A stretch of 22,525 nt of DNA, from the NCBI GenBank assembly GCA_038326655.1, contig JBBQKG010000035.1, forward strand, positions 1 through 22,525, in the 5' to 3' direction. Below, in pieces: positions 6,078 through 12,843 of the stretch. This DNA comes from JBBQKG01 sp038326655 (lineage in GTDB: Bacteria > Actinomycetota > Thermoleophilia > Solirubrobacterales > JBBDJG01). Below the pieces are notes generated by a model, which saw nothing but the letters and a program-made list of their open reading frames with translations, was not told the origin of the DNA and searched no databases. Each line of letters opens with the position of its first letter. Position 1 is the first letter of the stretch. The position numbers and the translations under genes are program-made.

Positions 6078-6737
6078 ATGACCCTGGAGGACGCCAGCCT
6101 CGAGCAATCGCCGCTTCCGATGAGGCCGGCGATCGATGGCTCGGACGTTCGCAAGCTCACCGACGCAGACGTCCCGAGGATCGCCACGGCGTTGGCGCGC
6201 GCCTTCGCGGATGATCCTGTGATGAGCTGGATCTTCCAGGGCGACACCGAGCGAAAGGCTCGCCTGGAAGCAGCATTCACGCTCTTCCTCCAGCGGATCT
6301 GGCTTCCGCAAGGCGAGTGCTATGCGGCTGAGCGGCTCTTCGGAGGTGCGCTCTGGCTGCCGCCGGGCAAATGGCACCTAGGCCTCGGCGAGCAGCTACG
6401 TCTGCTTCCGAGCATGATCCGGGTGGCGAGGCGGAGCCTTCCGCGTCTGATCGCGGTGCTCAACATGATCGAGAAGAGCCATCCGAAAGAGCCCGACCAT
6501 TATTACCTCGCGGTGCTCGGCATCGAGCCCGAGCTGCAGGGCCGGGGCTTCGGCAGCGCGTTGATGCAGCCGGTGCTCGCCCGCTGCGACCAGCAGCAGG
6601 TCCCCGCCTACCTCGAGTCCTCCAAGCGCCGCAACGTCGTCCTGTATGAGCGCCACGGCTTTCGCGTGCTCGAGGAGCTGAGGCTTCCCAAGGATGGGCC
6701 GCCCATGTGGCGGATGTGGCGGGAGCCTGCCCGCTAG
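6078..6737 (+). CDS. GNAT family N-acetyltransferase
   Basis: A 219-residue protein. After a 22-residue tail, 'VRKLTDADVPRIATALARAFADDPVMSWIF' is the typical beta1-alpha1 of GNAT enzymes. 'HYYLAVLGIEPELQGRGFGSALMQPVLARCD' is beta4 and motif A, with the acetyl-CoA pyrophosphate loop Q-G-R-G-F-G-S (about 154-160). 'PAYLESSKRRNVVLYERHGFRVLEE' is motif B. Arrangement and length match the uncharacterised 'FADDPVMSWIF' subgroup of GNATs common in actinobacteria. The acceptor substrate is unknown. It runs into a convergent unknown gene with a shared hairpin at the ends. Confidence 0.9.
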   Translation: MTLEDASLEQSPLPMRPAIDGSDVRKLTDADVPRIATALARAFADDPVMSWIFQGDTERKARLEAAFTLFLQRIWLPQGECYAAERLFGGALWLPPGKWHLGLGEQLRLLPSMIRVARRSLPRLIAVLNMIEKSHPKEPDHYYLAVLGIEPELQGRGFGSALMQPVLARCDQQQVPAYLESSKRRNVVLYERHGFRVLEELRLPKDGPPMWRMWREPAR

Positions 6738-6763
6738 CGCGCTGCTGCCTCAGCGGAGCGGGC
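6729..6763. terminator. Hairpin between convergent genes (bidirectional terminator candidate)
   Basis: GCCCGCT (6729-6735) pairs with AGCGGGC (6757-6763). An inner GCTG/CAGC stem (6741-6744 with 6751-6754) extends it. It spans the last codons of both convergent genes and has no T-run on either side. Confidence 0.35.
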
Positions 6764-7328
6764 GAATCTGCCCGGAAGTCGCCAGACGCAGCGCGCGACT
6801 CGGCGACGGGGCGTAGATCTCGATCTCGAGGTCCTTGCCCGGATAGGCGACGTAGACGCTGTTCGGCTTGCCCTGGCCGTAGACGGCGATCCCGCCACCA
6901 GCGAGGTTCCGGACCGACGATCCGGGCTTCTTCGAAACCTTCTGCAGGACGCCGAAGGCGCCGCGGTGCGGGTACGTGCCGACCGTGAGGAAGTTCGGCC
7001 GCTGGTCGTTGGGCTCGACGCCGGCCGGCAGGTAGCGCACGAAGATGTTGCCCTTGCTGGTCTGCGTCAACTCATATGTGAAGCCACTCTTGCGGCCGGC
7101 CCAGAAAACGTCGTGGCCGACCTGCTGGGGAAGTGCCCGAAGCTTGGTCGCGGAGGCGGCAGCCGCCGGTGCGCGGGTCGAAGCGCTGCTCCCGTTGCCG
7201 TCGCTCTTGAAAAGCAACCAGACCACCAGCCCAGCGCCGATCGCGGCTGCGACGATCAGCGCCAGCCGGATTCGCCTGTGGTTGGCAGACGTCGTGAACC
7301 GCTCGGCCGTATGAGCTCTTTCGCTCAT
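6750..7328 (-). CDS. Single-pass membrane-anchored protein of unknown function
   Basis: A 192-residue protein. Residues 1-20 are hydrophilic and cytosolic, 'LALIVAAAIGAGLVVWLLF' (about 22-40) is a membrane helix, then a Ser/Ala-rich linker, then a globular extracytoplasmic domain of about 130 residues starting 'TKLRALPQQVGHDVFWAG'. The domain has 'GFTYELTQTSKGNIFVRYLPAGV', 'TVGTYPHRGAFGVLQKV' and 'NSVYVAYPGKDLEIEIYAPSPSRALRL', all strand-like. No catalytic motif or Cys is seen. The pattern of short cytosolic tail, helix, linker and beta domain is common among thermoleophilial conserved unknowns. It could be a cell-envelope or sensor-like accessory protein, but no function can be assigned. Start ATG 7328 is supported by an adjacent -10 box. 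Confidence 0.75.
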   Translation of the reverse strand: MSERAHTAERFTTSANHRRIRLALIVAAAIGAGLVVWLLFKSDGNGSSASTRAPAAAASATKLRALPQQVGHDVFWAGRKSGFTYELTQTSKGNIFVRYLPAGVEPNDQRPNFLTVGTYPHRGAFGVLQKVSKKPGSSVRNLAGGGIAVYGQGKPNSVYVAYPGKDLEIEIYAPSPSRALRLATSGQIRPLR

Positions 7329-7340
7329 GTAGGCCTTATC
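7329..7340 (-). promoter_or_regulatory. -10-like box GATAAG 6 nt before ATG on the minus strand
   Basis: On the minus strand GATAAG (7340-7335) is followed by 6 nt and ATG (7328). No Shine-Dalgarno is present. This fits the leaderless pattern seen for several genes here. Confidence 0.4.
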
Positions 7341-7408
7341 GGACCGAAGCGGGTGGGTCTTGAGCGATCACGATCGCCGGCCCCCCACGGAGCCCACTAC
7401 CAAGCCGG

Positions 7409-7441
7409 TTTTGGCGTAATGCGCGCTGCCGGTGGTACCCT
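7409..7441 (+). promoter_or_regulatory. Promoter of the small-ORF operon
   Basis: TTTTGG..CG at 7409-7416 includes a TTGGCG -35 candidate (7411-7416). A 19-nt spacer is followed by TACCCT at 7436-7441, a good TAnnnT -10. The start of transcription would be near 7448, about 10 nt before the conserved leader block. A similar TTTTGG/-10 arrangement precedes leader copy A. Confidence 0.45.
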
Positions 7442-7457
7442 GAATGGAGTAGTCCTC

Positions 7458-7523
7458 GCTCGCCGGGTCTGTCTCTCTTCCTTTCGTCCGAGTCGCCACA
7501 TAGAGGGACAGAAAGGCGGGTTT
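7458..7523 (+). ncRNA. Conserved structured 5' leader, copy B
   Basis: It shares block 1 (GCTCGCCGGGTCTGTCTCTC, 7458-7477) and a GCCACNNAGAGGG block (ending 7507) with copy A. CUGUCUCUCU (7469-7478) can pair over 10 bp with AGAGGGACAG (7502-7511), one G-U pair included. Alternatively CCUUUC (7480-7485) can pair with GAAAGG (7511-7516), which contains the ribosome-binding purines. The two pairings share only G7511, so a pseudoknot-like or switching fold is possible. The 15-codon ORF begins at 7524. Confidence 0.5.
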
Positions 7524-7571
7524 ATGTTGTTGACCAAGTCGGCTAGACGCTCGACGGTGCGTGCCCGATGA
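7524..7571 (+). CDS. 15-residue leader peptide or coupling ORF
   Basis: ATG 7524 follows SD-like AAAGG (7512-7516). The peptide is MLLTKSARRSTVRAR, with five basic residues, and the TGA (7569-7571) overlaps the next ATG (7568-7570) as ATGA. The downstream 57-codon ORF has no Shine-Dalgarno of its own, so translation of this short frame probably delivers ribosomes to it. It has no run of a single amino acid codon of the kind used in attenuation, although Arg makes up 4 of 15 residues. Confidence 0.5.
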   Translation: MLLTKSARRSTVRAR

Positions 7572-7741
7572 AGACGCTGCACGATCAGCGTGAAGAGCGG
7601 CGGCGCGCCAAGCTGAAGCACATGCAGCGCCAGATCAAGTCTGGCAAGCTGGTGGTCAGGCAGATGACAGCCGAGGAGCGGGGGCGGAATCTGCCTCTTC
7701 CCCGGAAGCTCTCCGCGCCGGAGAGCGGGGGTCCGGAGTGA
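7568..7741 (+). CDS. Small basic protein of unknown function (57 aa)
   Basis: A 57-residue product starting 'MKTLHDQREERRRAKLKHM', then 'QRQIKSGKLVVRQMTAEER' and a Pro-rich tail. The N-terminal half is a strongly basic helix that could bind nucleic acid or an acidic partner. The 'SGKLVVRQMTAEER' part looks like a conserved core, but I cannot name a family. It is coupled at both ends: ATGA overlap with the 15-aa ORF and GTGA overlap (7738-7741) with the membrane protein downstream. Confidence 0.65.
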   Translation: MKTLHDQREERRRAKLKHMQRQIKSGKLVVRQMTAEERGRNLPLPRKLSAPESGGPE

Positions 7742-7968
7742 GTGTCGTCCTCGCGATCGTCGCGCTGGTCGTGCTCACCGGCCTGGGCCTCCTGAGCGTC
7801 GTACGTAAGCGCCAAACGCAGTCCGTGGAAAAGCAAGAGGCACACGTACGCTCACACGTGGGCGACGCGCAGCACGAGCGTTCGTCCAGCCGCCTCGCGG
7901 GCATCAGGTCGGACGCGACCGAGTCCGAAGCCGAGGGCAGCACCGCCGCCCCCGGCACCGTCGACTAG
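7738..7968 (+). CDS. Small single-pass membrane protein (76 aa)
   Basis: The GTG start overlaps the previous stop as GTGA. Residues 2-22 ('SVVLAIVALVVLTGLGLLSVV') form one membrane helix, followed by positive RKR and then about 50 hydrophilic residues rich in Ser, Glu and His. The positive-inside rule places the tail in the cytoplasm with the N-terminus outside. No family is recognised. Tight coupling to the small basic protein suggests that the two work together, for example as a membrane tether and a soluble partner; this is inference only. A strong hairpin follows 14 nt after the stop. Confidence 0.65.
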   Translation: MSVVLAIVALVVLTGLGLLSVVRKRQTQSVEKQEAHVRSHVGDAQHERSSSRLAGIRSDATESEAEGSTAAPGTVD

Positions 7969-7971
7969 CGC

Positions 7972-8463
7972 TCAGCCCGTCGGCCCGCGCCCAGCCGCGC
8001 GGGCACTGATCGTCTCGAGCATGCCTCGCACGAGGCGCGCGTGTGCGCCGCTGCCGATCACCAGCGCGCAATAAACGCTGCCGTGGACGCCTGGAAATGC
8101 TGCATGTGTGGCGGCCCGAAGACGCGCGCGGTCGTTCCCGAGGTGATCGATCGTGAACGTCAGCGCGTAGCGGGAGAAGCGATGCTCCCCGGCAAGCGCC
8201 AGCTCAGCGGGGCGCACAGCCCGCAACACGCGAAACCCGGTCACGGTCGAGCCGGCTTGCTCGAGATCCCCGCTCGCCGTGCGATCCTGGCAGCCCAGCA
8301 GTGCCGCGAACCGTTCCGAGCCGCGCCTGCTGCGCTGCATCGTCGCGACCAGCGCCCGCCAGACGCGCTCGCGATCGGCCGCGATCTCGAGCTCGAGCTC
8401 GTCCACGAATGGCAGGTCCGGGGTATTCGCGGCGGCGGTCACGTCGTCTTGGGACTCCGCCAT
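7972..8463 (-). CDS. SRPBCC (START/Bet v1-like) family protein
   Basis: A 163-residue protein from ATG 8463. The N-terminal strand and helix 'DELELEIAADRERVWRALVATM' is the typical SRPBCC opening. 'TVTGFRVLRAVRPAELALAGEHRFSRYALTFTIDHL' supplies the central strands. The C-terminal helix 'VYCALVIGSGAHARLVRGMLETI' matches the long helix over the hydrophobic pocket. Members bind lipids, polyketides or other hydrophobic ligands; the ligand here is unknown. An upstream ATG at 8496 is possible but the -10 box TACCCT lies between them, so 8463 is preferred. It converges with the small-ORF operon. Confidence 0.8.
   Translation of the reverse strand: MAESQDDVTAAANTPDLPFVDELELEIAADRERVWRALVATMQRSRRGSERFAALLGCQDRTASGDLEQAGSTVTGFRVLRAVRPAELALAGEHRFSRYALTFTIDHLGNDRARLRAATHAAFPGVHGSVYCALVIGSGAHARLVRGMLETISARAAGRGPTG
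7983..8004 (+). terminator. Strong GC hairpin after the small-ORF operon
   Basis: GCCCGCGC (7983-7990), a 6-nt loop, then GCGCGGGC (7997-8004): a perfect 8-bp stem 14 nt after the stop at 7968. No T-run follows. It lies inside the 3' end of the convergent SRPBCC gene, so codon use in that gene may partly explain it. Confidence 0.45.
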
Positions 8464-8475
8464 GCTCACAGGGTA
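8464..8475 (-). promoter_or_regulatory. -10 box TACCCT 6 nt before ATG on the minus strand
   Basis: On the minus strand TACCCT (8475-8470) is followed by 6 nt and ATG (8463), again with no Shine-Dalgarno. This is one of the clearest leaderless-type starts in the window. Confidence 0.5.
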
Positions 8476-8517
8476 CGAACAGCCCGTAGGGGGCACCAGA
8501 AGCCCGCAAGTTTTCCT

Positions 8518-8547
8518 TTGACCGACCGTCCTTACCTGGGATACAGT
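8518..8547 (+). promoter_or_regulatory. -35/-10 promoter of the metallophosphatase gene
   Basis: TTGACC (8518-8523), 18-nt spacer, TACAGT (8542-8547). This is the best primary-sigma-factor promoter in the window and gives a leader of about 28 nt before TTG 8581. Confidence 0.55.
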
Positions 8548-8580
8548 CGGTCCCGTCTGTAGTTTCGCCTCGTCCAGGGA

Positions 8581-11500
8581 TTGAGGACTCCGATCAGCCG
8601 CCTTCTTGGCCTCGCTTGCCGCAGGAGACCACTACGCGTGGTCTTTGCATTCGTGCTGCTCAGCGTGCTCTTCGGTCTCGGGGCCGGCCAGCAGGCCCGG
8701 GCCGCCGACCCGGTCGTCGCGGCGGTCGGAGACATGGCCTGTCCCCCGACCGATCCCAGCTACAACAGCGGCAACGGCACATCGAGCCGATGCCGTCAGC
8801 GGTACGTCTCCGACCTCGTCGTGAATGCAGCGCCGGCGGGCCTCCTCGACCTGGGGGACAACCAGTACACGAACGGCGAGCTTGCCAACTACCAGGCCGT
8901 CTATCACCCGACCTTCGGCCGCTCGAACGCGGTTGTCTATCCCAGCCTCGGCAACGCCGAGTACAACACGGTCGACGCCCAGGGCTTCTTCAACTACTTC
9001 TCCAGCGTGGGAGTCACGGCGCGGATCGGCAGCAGCGGCGCGGATGCATCCCACTTCGCGAACGGCTACTACAGCTTCGACATCGGCTCGTGGCACCTGA
9101 TCGCGCTCAACTCGAACTGCCCCGAGGGGACCGTGGGCGGCTGCGGGACCGGGAGCACGCAGGAGACGTGGCTCAAGAACGACCTCGCCGCGCATCCGAA
9201 CCGGTGCACGCTTGCGTACTGGCATCACCCGCGCTGGAACTCCGGCTCGCTCGGCAACGACAACTCGACCGCGGCCTTCTGGACCGACCTCTACAACGCC
9301 CACGCCGACCTCGTGCTCAACGGCCACGGCAACCATCACTATGAGCGCTTCCTGTCCCAGAGCCCTTCCGGCAATCCCGACACGAACGGGGTTCGCGAGT
9401 TCATCGTCAGCACGGGCGGCGAGTCCCACGGAACTCCGCCGGGAACTCCGGGCGACCCCACCACGAGCCAGACCACCAACTACACCAGCTACGGGATCCT
9501 CAAGCTGACTCTGCACGCGACCAGCTACGACTGGCAGTTCGTGCCAGAGGTGGGCGGCAGCTTCACGGACTCGGGTTCCGGTTTCTGCCACTCGACCGCG
9601 GCAGCTCAAGCGCCTGCCGCCCCATCCCTGTCGGCTTCCGCGGGCAACAACAGCGTGCATCTGTCGTGGTCGGCTCCGGCCGATGGCGGCTCTGCGATCA
9701 CGGGGTACAAGGTCTACCGGGGGACCACGGCGGGCGGTGAGACGCTGCTGAAAAGCGTCGGCAACGTGACCTCGACCGACGACAATACGGCGGTCAACGG
9801 CACGAAGTACTACTACCGCGTCTCGGCGGTCAACAGCATCGGCGAGGGCGCGCAGTCCAACGAGGTGTCGGCGACGCCGACCGCGACGCCCGCGTTCCCC
9901 CGCACCGGAGTGTTGGACAGCTTCGCGCGGGCGGCAGGCGGCCTGGGGTCGAACTGGCAGTCGCCGGGCCTTCAGGATGCCGGCACGGTCACGATTGCGA
10001 GCAGCGGCCTGACCAAGAGCTCGTCGGCGGAAAGCTCGGCGACCTGGAGCCCGAGCACCTTCGGCGCAGACCAGGAGGCCTACCTGACCGTTCCCACGCT
10101 GCCGTCAGGCGGGAACTTCATCCAGGTGGCGGGGCGTGTCAGCACGCTCAGCTCGTCCGGTGTCTCCTGTTACTTCCTGCGGGTCACGCCGTCGTCGAGC
10201 ACCTGGGACCTGCGCGAGAAGCTCAACGGCAACACGTCGACCTCGATCGCGACGTTCACGGCACCCCTTGCGGCCGGAGACGGGATGGGATTGCAGCTGG
10301 TCGGCTCGACGATCACGGCCTACCGGAAGCCGGGGTCGGGGGCCTGGACCTCGGTGGGCTCTGCGACCGACACGACGATCCCGGGCGCCGGCTATGTCTC
10401 CTTCACGCTGGGCGACACGGCGATGCGCGGCGGAGCCTTCGGCGGCGGCACGATCGTGGCCGCCCAAGCACCCTCGGCACCCGTGCTCTCGGCGACGGCG
10501 GGCAACGGCTCGGTGCACCTCTCCTGGACCGCTCCGGCCGACGGCGGCGTTGCGATCACCAACTACAAGGTCTACCGGGGAACCGCCGCCGGAGCCGAAA
10601 CTCTGCTCGCCACCCTCGGGAACGTGACTTCCTACGACGACTCCACGGCCGGCAACGGCACCAAGTACTTCTACCGCGTCGCCGCGGTGAACGGCGTCGG
10701 AGAGGGATCGCAGTCGAACGAGGTCTCCGCGACTCCGGTTCCCTCGATCTCGGTCGACGACGTCTCCCACCCTGAGGGCAACACGGGGCAGACGGACTTC
10801 ACGTTCACGGTTTCGCTATCGGGCGCGAGCACCAGCCCCGTCACGGTCGACTACGCCACGCAGGACGGCACCGCGACAACTGCGGGATCGGACTACGCCG
10901 CGCTGACGTCCACCACGCTCACCTTCGCCGCCGGCCAGACGTCGAAGACCGTGACCGTAAAGGCCAGCGGCGACACGGCCTTCGAGACGGACGAGAGCTT
11001 CACGCTGAAGCTCTCCAATCCAGCGGGCGCGACGATCCTCGACGGCAGCGGCCTCGGCACGATCCAGAACGACGACGCCCAGCCGAAGATCTCCGTCGAC
11101 GACGTCTCCCACGCCGAGGGCGACACGGGCCAGACCGACTTCACGTTCACGGTGTCGCTCTCGAACGCCAGCTATCAGCAGGTCCAGGTGAGCGCGCAAA
11201 GCCAGGACGGCACCGCCACGACCGCCGGCTCCGACTACGCCGCGCTCGCGTCCACGGTGCTCACCTTCACGCCTGGGCAGACTTCGAAGACGGTCACGGT
11301 GAAGGCCAACGGCGACACCACCTTCGAGCCCGACGAGACCTTCACGGTCGCGCTGTCGACCGCGACCGGCGCGACGATCCTCGACGGCAGCGGCCTCGGC
11401 ACGATCCAGAACGACGACGCCCAGCCGAAGATCTCCGTCGACGACGTCTCCCACGCCGAGGGCGACACGGGCCAGACCGACTTCACGTTCACGGTGTCGC

Positions 11501-12762
11501 TGTCCAACCCGAGCGCGCAGGCGGTCACGGTCGACTACGCCACCCAGGACGGCACCGCCACGACCGCCGGCTCCGACTACACGCAGGCCACGGGCACGCT
11601 CAGCCTCGCCGCCGGTCAGACCTCGAAGACGGTCACGGTGAAGGCCAACGGCGACACCACCTTCGAGCCCGACGAGACCTTCGCCCTGAAGCTCACGAAC
11701 CCGGCGGGCGCGACCGTGCTCGACGACACCGGCGCGGCCACGATCCAGAACGACGACGCCCAGCCGAGCCTCTCGGTGAACGACGTCTCGGTGCTCGAGG
11801 GGGACTCGGGGCAGAGCGACCTCATTTTCACGGTCTCGCTTTCGCACCCGGGCGACGGATCCGTCACAGCCGACTACGCCACGCAGGACGGCACCGCGAC
11901 GACCGCGGACGCCGACTACGACACGGCCGGTGGCACCCTCACCTTCGCGGCCGGCGAGATCACCAAGACGGTGACGGTGAAGGTCAACGGCGACGCAGCG
12001 ATCGAGGCCGATCAGAGCTTTGTGCTGGTGCTGTCGAATCCCACCGGCGCCACCTTCGCCGATGACACCGGTGTGGGCACGATCCGAAACGACGACCTGA
12101 GCTATGCGCGGCCGAAGGGCGCAACGCCGGTGTACGCCTCGCTGGTGCCGACCTACCAGGAGTGCACCACGCCCACCAACACCCACGGGGGGGCGCTGGT
12201 CCCGAACGGCTCGTGCGACCCGGTGCAGGGCTCCTCGAACCTCACGGTCGGCACGCCGGACTCGGACGGCGCTCCTGCCGCGAACTTCATCGGCTCGGTG
12301 CGCCTGAGCGTCTGCGCCTCGGCAAGCTGCGGAGGCACCGACGTGGCGGTGAAGACGAGTCTCTCCGACGTGCGCTGCCAGAGCGCCGAGACGGCCTGCG
12401 ACGTTGTTCCCAACGCGGGCGGCGAGCCCGACTACACGGGCGAGCTTGGACTGGACCTCTCGGTACGTCTCACCGACAAGAACAACGTCGACACGCCGGG
12501 AGGCGCACCCGAGCCCGGCACCGTCGAGGATCTCACGGTCCCGGCCACGATTCCGTGTACCGCCACGGCCGACTTGTCGACCGGAGGTCGCTGCGAGCTT
12601 TCGACGACCTTCAATGCCCTGGTTCCGGGAACGCTCACCGCCGGCGCGCGGGCGATCTGGCAGCTCGGCCAGGTCAAGGTCGACGACGCCGGTCCCGACG
12701 GCGCGCTCTCCACGCCGGACGGCACCGCGCCGTTCGCCGTCCAGGGCGTCTTCGTGCCGTGA
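8581..12762 (+). CDS. Large secreted metallophosphatase-like protein with FN3 and Calx-beta modules
   Basis: A 1393-residue protein with a TTG start. Signal peptide is 1-41 (RRR, then 'VVFAFVLLSVLFGLG', cleavage at ARA-A). Residues about 43-330 form a calcineurin-like/purple-acid-phosphatase domain: 'VGDMA' (about 49-52), 'LGDNQY' (D93), 'GNAE' (124-127), 'WHHP' (H215/H216) and 'GHGNHHYERF' (from 248). In relatives the third motif is GNHE and the last GHxH. Here the His is Ala and the GHxH spacing is changed, so activity is doubtful. FN3 domains lie at about 341-436 and 629-720, separated by a lamin-G/concanavalin-like region (about 445-625). Four Calx-beta repeats (about 721-1173) may bind Ca2+ through 'DGTATTAGSDY' loops. 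The last 220 residues are a Cys-containing domain seen at the end of other thermoleophilial secreted proteins. No LPxTG or TM anchor is visible. The function is likely cell-surface or extracellular. Confidence 0.85.
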   Translation: MRTPISRLLGLACRRRPLRVVFAFVLLSVLFGLGAGQQARAADPVVAAVGDMACPPTDPSYNSGNGTSSRCRQRYVSDLVVNAAPAGLLDLGDNQYTNGELANYQAVYHPTFGRSNAVVYPSLGNAEYNTVDAQGFFNYFSSVGVTARIGSSGADASHFANGYYSFDIGSWHLIALNSNCPEGTVGGCGTGSTQETWLKNDLAAHPNRCTLAYWHHPRWNSGSLGNDNSTAAFWTDLYNAHADLVLNGHGNHHYERFLSQSPSGNPDTNGVREFIVSTGGESHGTPPGTPGDPTTSQTTNYTSYGILKLTLHATSYDWQFVPEVGGSFTDSGSGFCHSTAAAQAPAAPSLSASAGNNSVHLSWSAPADGGSAITGYKVYRGTTAGGETLLKSVGNVTSTDDNTAVNGTKYYYRVSAVNSIGEGAQSNEVSATPTATPAFPRTGVLDSFARAAGGLGSNWQSPGLQDAGTVTIASSGLTKSSSAESSATWSPSTFGADQEAYLTVPTLPSGGNFIQVAGRVSTLSSSGVSCYFLRVTPSSSTWDLREKLNGNTSTSIATFTAPLAAGDGMGLQLVGSTITAYRKPGSGAWTSVGSATDTTIPGAGYVSFTLGDTAMRGGAFGGGTIVAAQAPSAPVLSATAGNGSVHLSWTAPADGGVAITNYKVYRGTAAGAETLLATLGNVTSYDDSTAGNGTKYFYRVAAVNGVGEGSQSNEVSATPVPSISVDDVSHPEGNTGQTDFTFTVSLSGASTSPVTVDYATQDGTATTAGSDYAALTSTTLTFAAGQTSKTVTVKASGDTAFETDESFTLKLSNPAGATILDGSGLGTIQNDDAQPKISVDDVSHAEGDTGQTDFTFTVSLSNASYQQVQVSAQSQDGTATTAGSDYAALASTVLTFTPGQTSKTVTVKANGDTTFEPDETFTVALSTATGATILDGSGLGTIQNDDAQPKISVDDVSHAEGDTGQTDFTFTVSLSNPSAQAVTVDYATQDGTATTAGSDYTQATGTLSLAAGQTSKTVTVKANGDTTFEPDETFALKLTNPAGATVLDDTGAATIQNDDAQPSLSVNDVSVLEGDSGQSDLIFTVSLSHPGDGSVTADYATQDGTATTADADYDTAGGTLTFAAGEITKTVTVKVNGDAAIEADQSFVLVLSNPTGATFADDTGVGTIRNDDLSYARPKGATPVYASLVPTYQECTTPTNTHGGALVPNGSCDPVQGSSNLTVGTPDSDGAPAANFIGSVRLSVCASASCGGTDVAVKTSLSDVRCQSAETACDVVPNAGGEPDYTGELGLDLSVRLTDKNNVDTPGGAPEPGTVEDLTVPATIPCTATADLSTGGRCELSTTFNALVPGTLTAGARAIWQLGQVKVDDAGPDGALSTPDGTAPFAVQGVFVP
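11026..11501 (+). repeat. Identical 134-bp direct repeat within Calx-beta modules
   Basis: 11026-11159 and 11368-11501 are identical base for base, 342 nt apart, which is one Calx-beta unit (114 codons). Each spans the end of one module ('ILDGSGLGTIQNDDAQP') and the start of the next ('ISVDDVSHAEGDTGQTDF'). Further shorter identical stretches occur in the same modules. The block borders are phased to the module, indicating recent duplication or gene conversion. Confidence 0.9.
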
Positions 12763-12800
12763 CGAAGGTCCCGCAGGCCGCTTCGCCCGATCTCAGCCGG

Positions 12801-12843
12801 TAGCATCGGCACGGGTCCCGCGCCGGCAATCGATGGAGGTCAC
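12801..12843 (+). promoter_or_regulatory. -10 box and Shine-Dalgarno of the P450 gene
   Basis: TAGCAT (12801-12806) is a TAnnnT -10, and GGAGG about 6 nt before ATG 12844 is a strong SD. Unlike many neighbours, this gene has a conventional leader. Confidence 0.5.

Noticed and set aside
8632..9660. Antisense open frame of 342 codons opposite the metallophosphatase domain
   Set aside because: Shadow of a well-supported gene caused by GC-rich third positions.
10744..12100. Regularly spaced repeats that might be taken for a CRISPR array
   Set aside because: The repeats are long, in frame, 339-342 nt apart and encode Calx-beta modules. No short palindromic repeats with unique spacers exist in the window.
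10816..12186. Antisense open frame of 456 codons opposite the Calx-beta region
   Set aside because: Its repeats are the shadow of the Calx-beta modules and it has no ribosome-binding site or family match.
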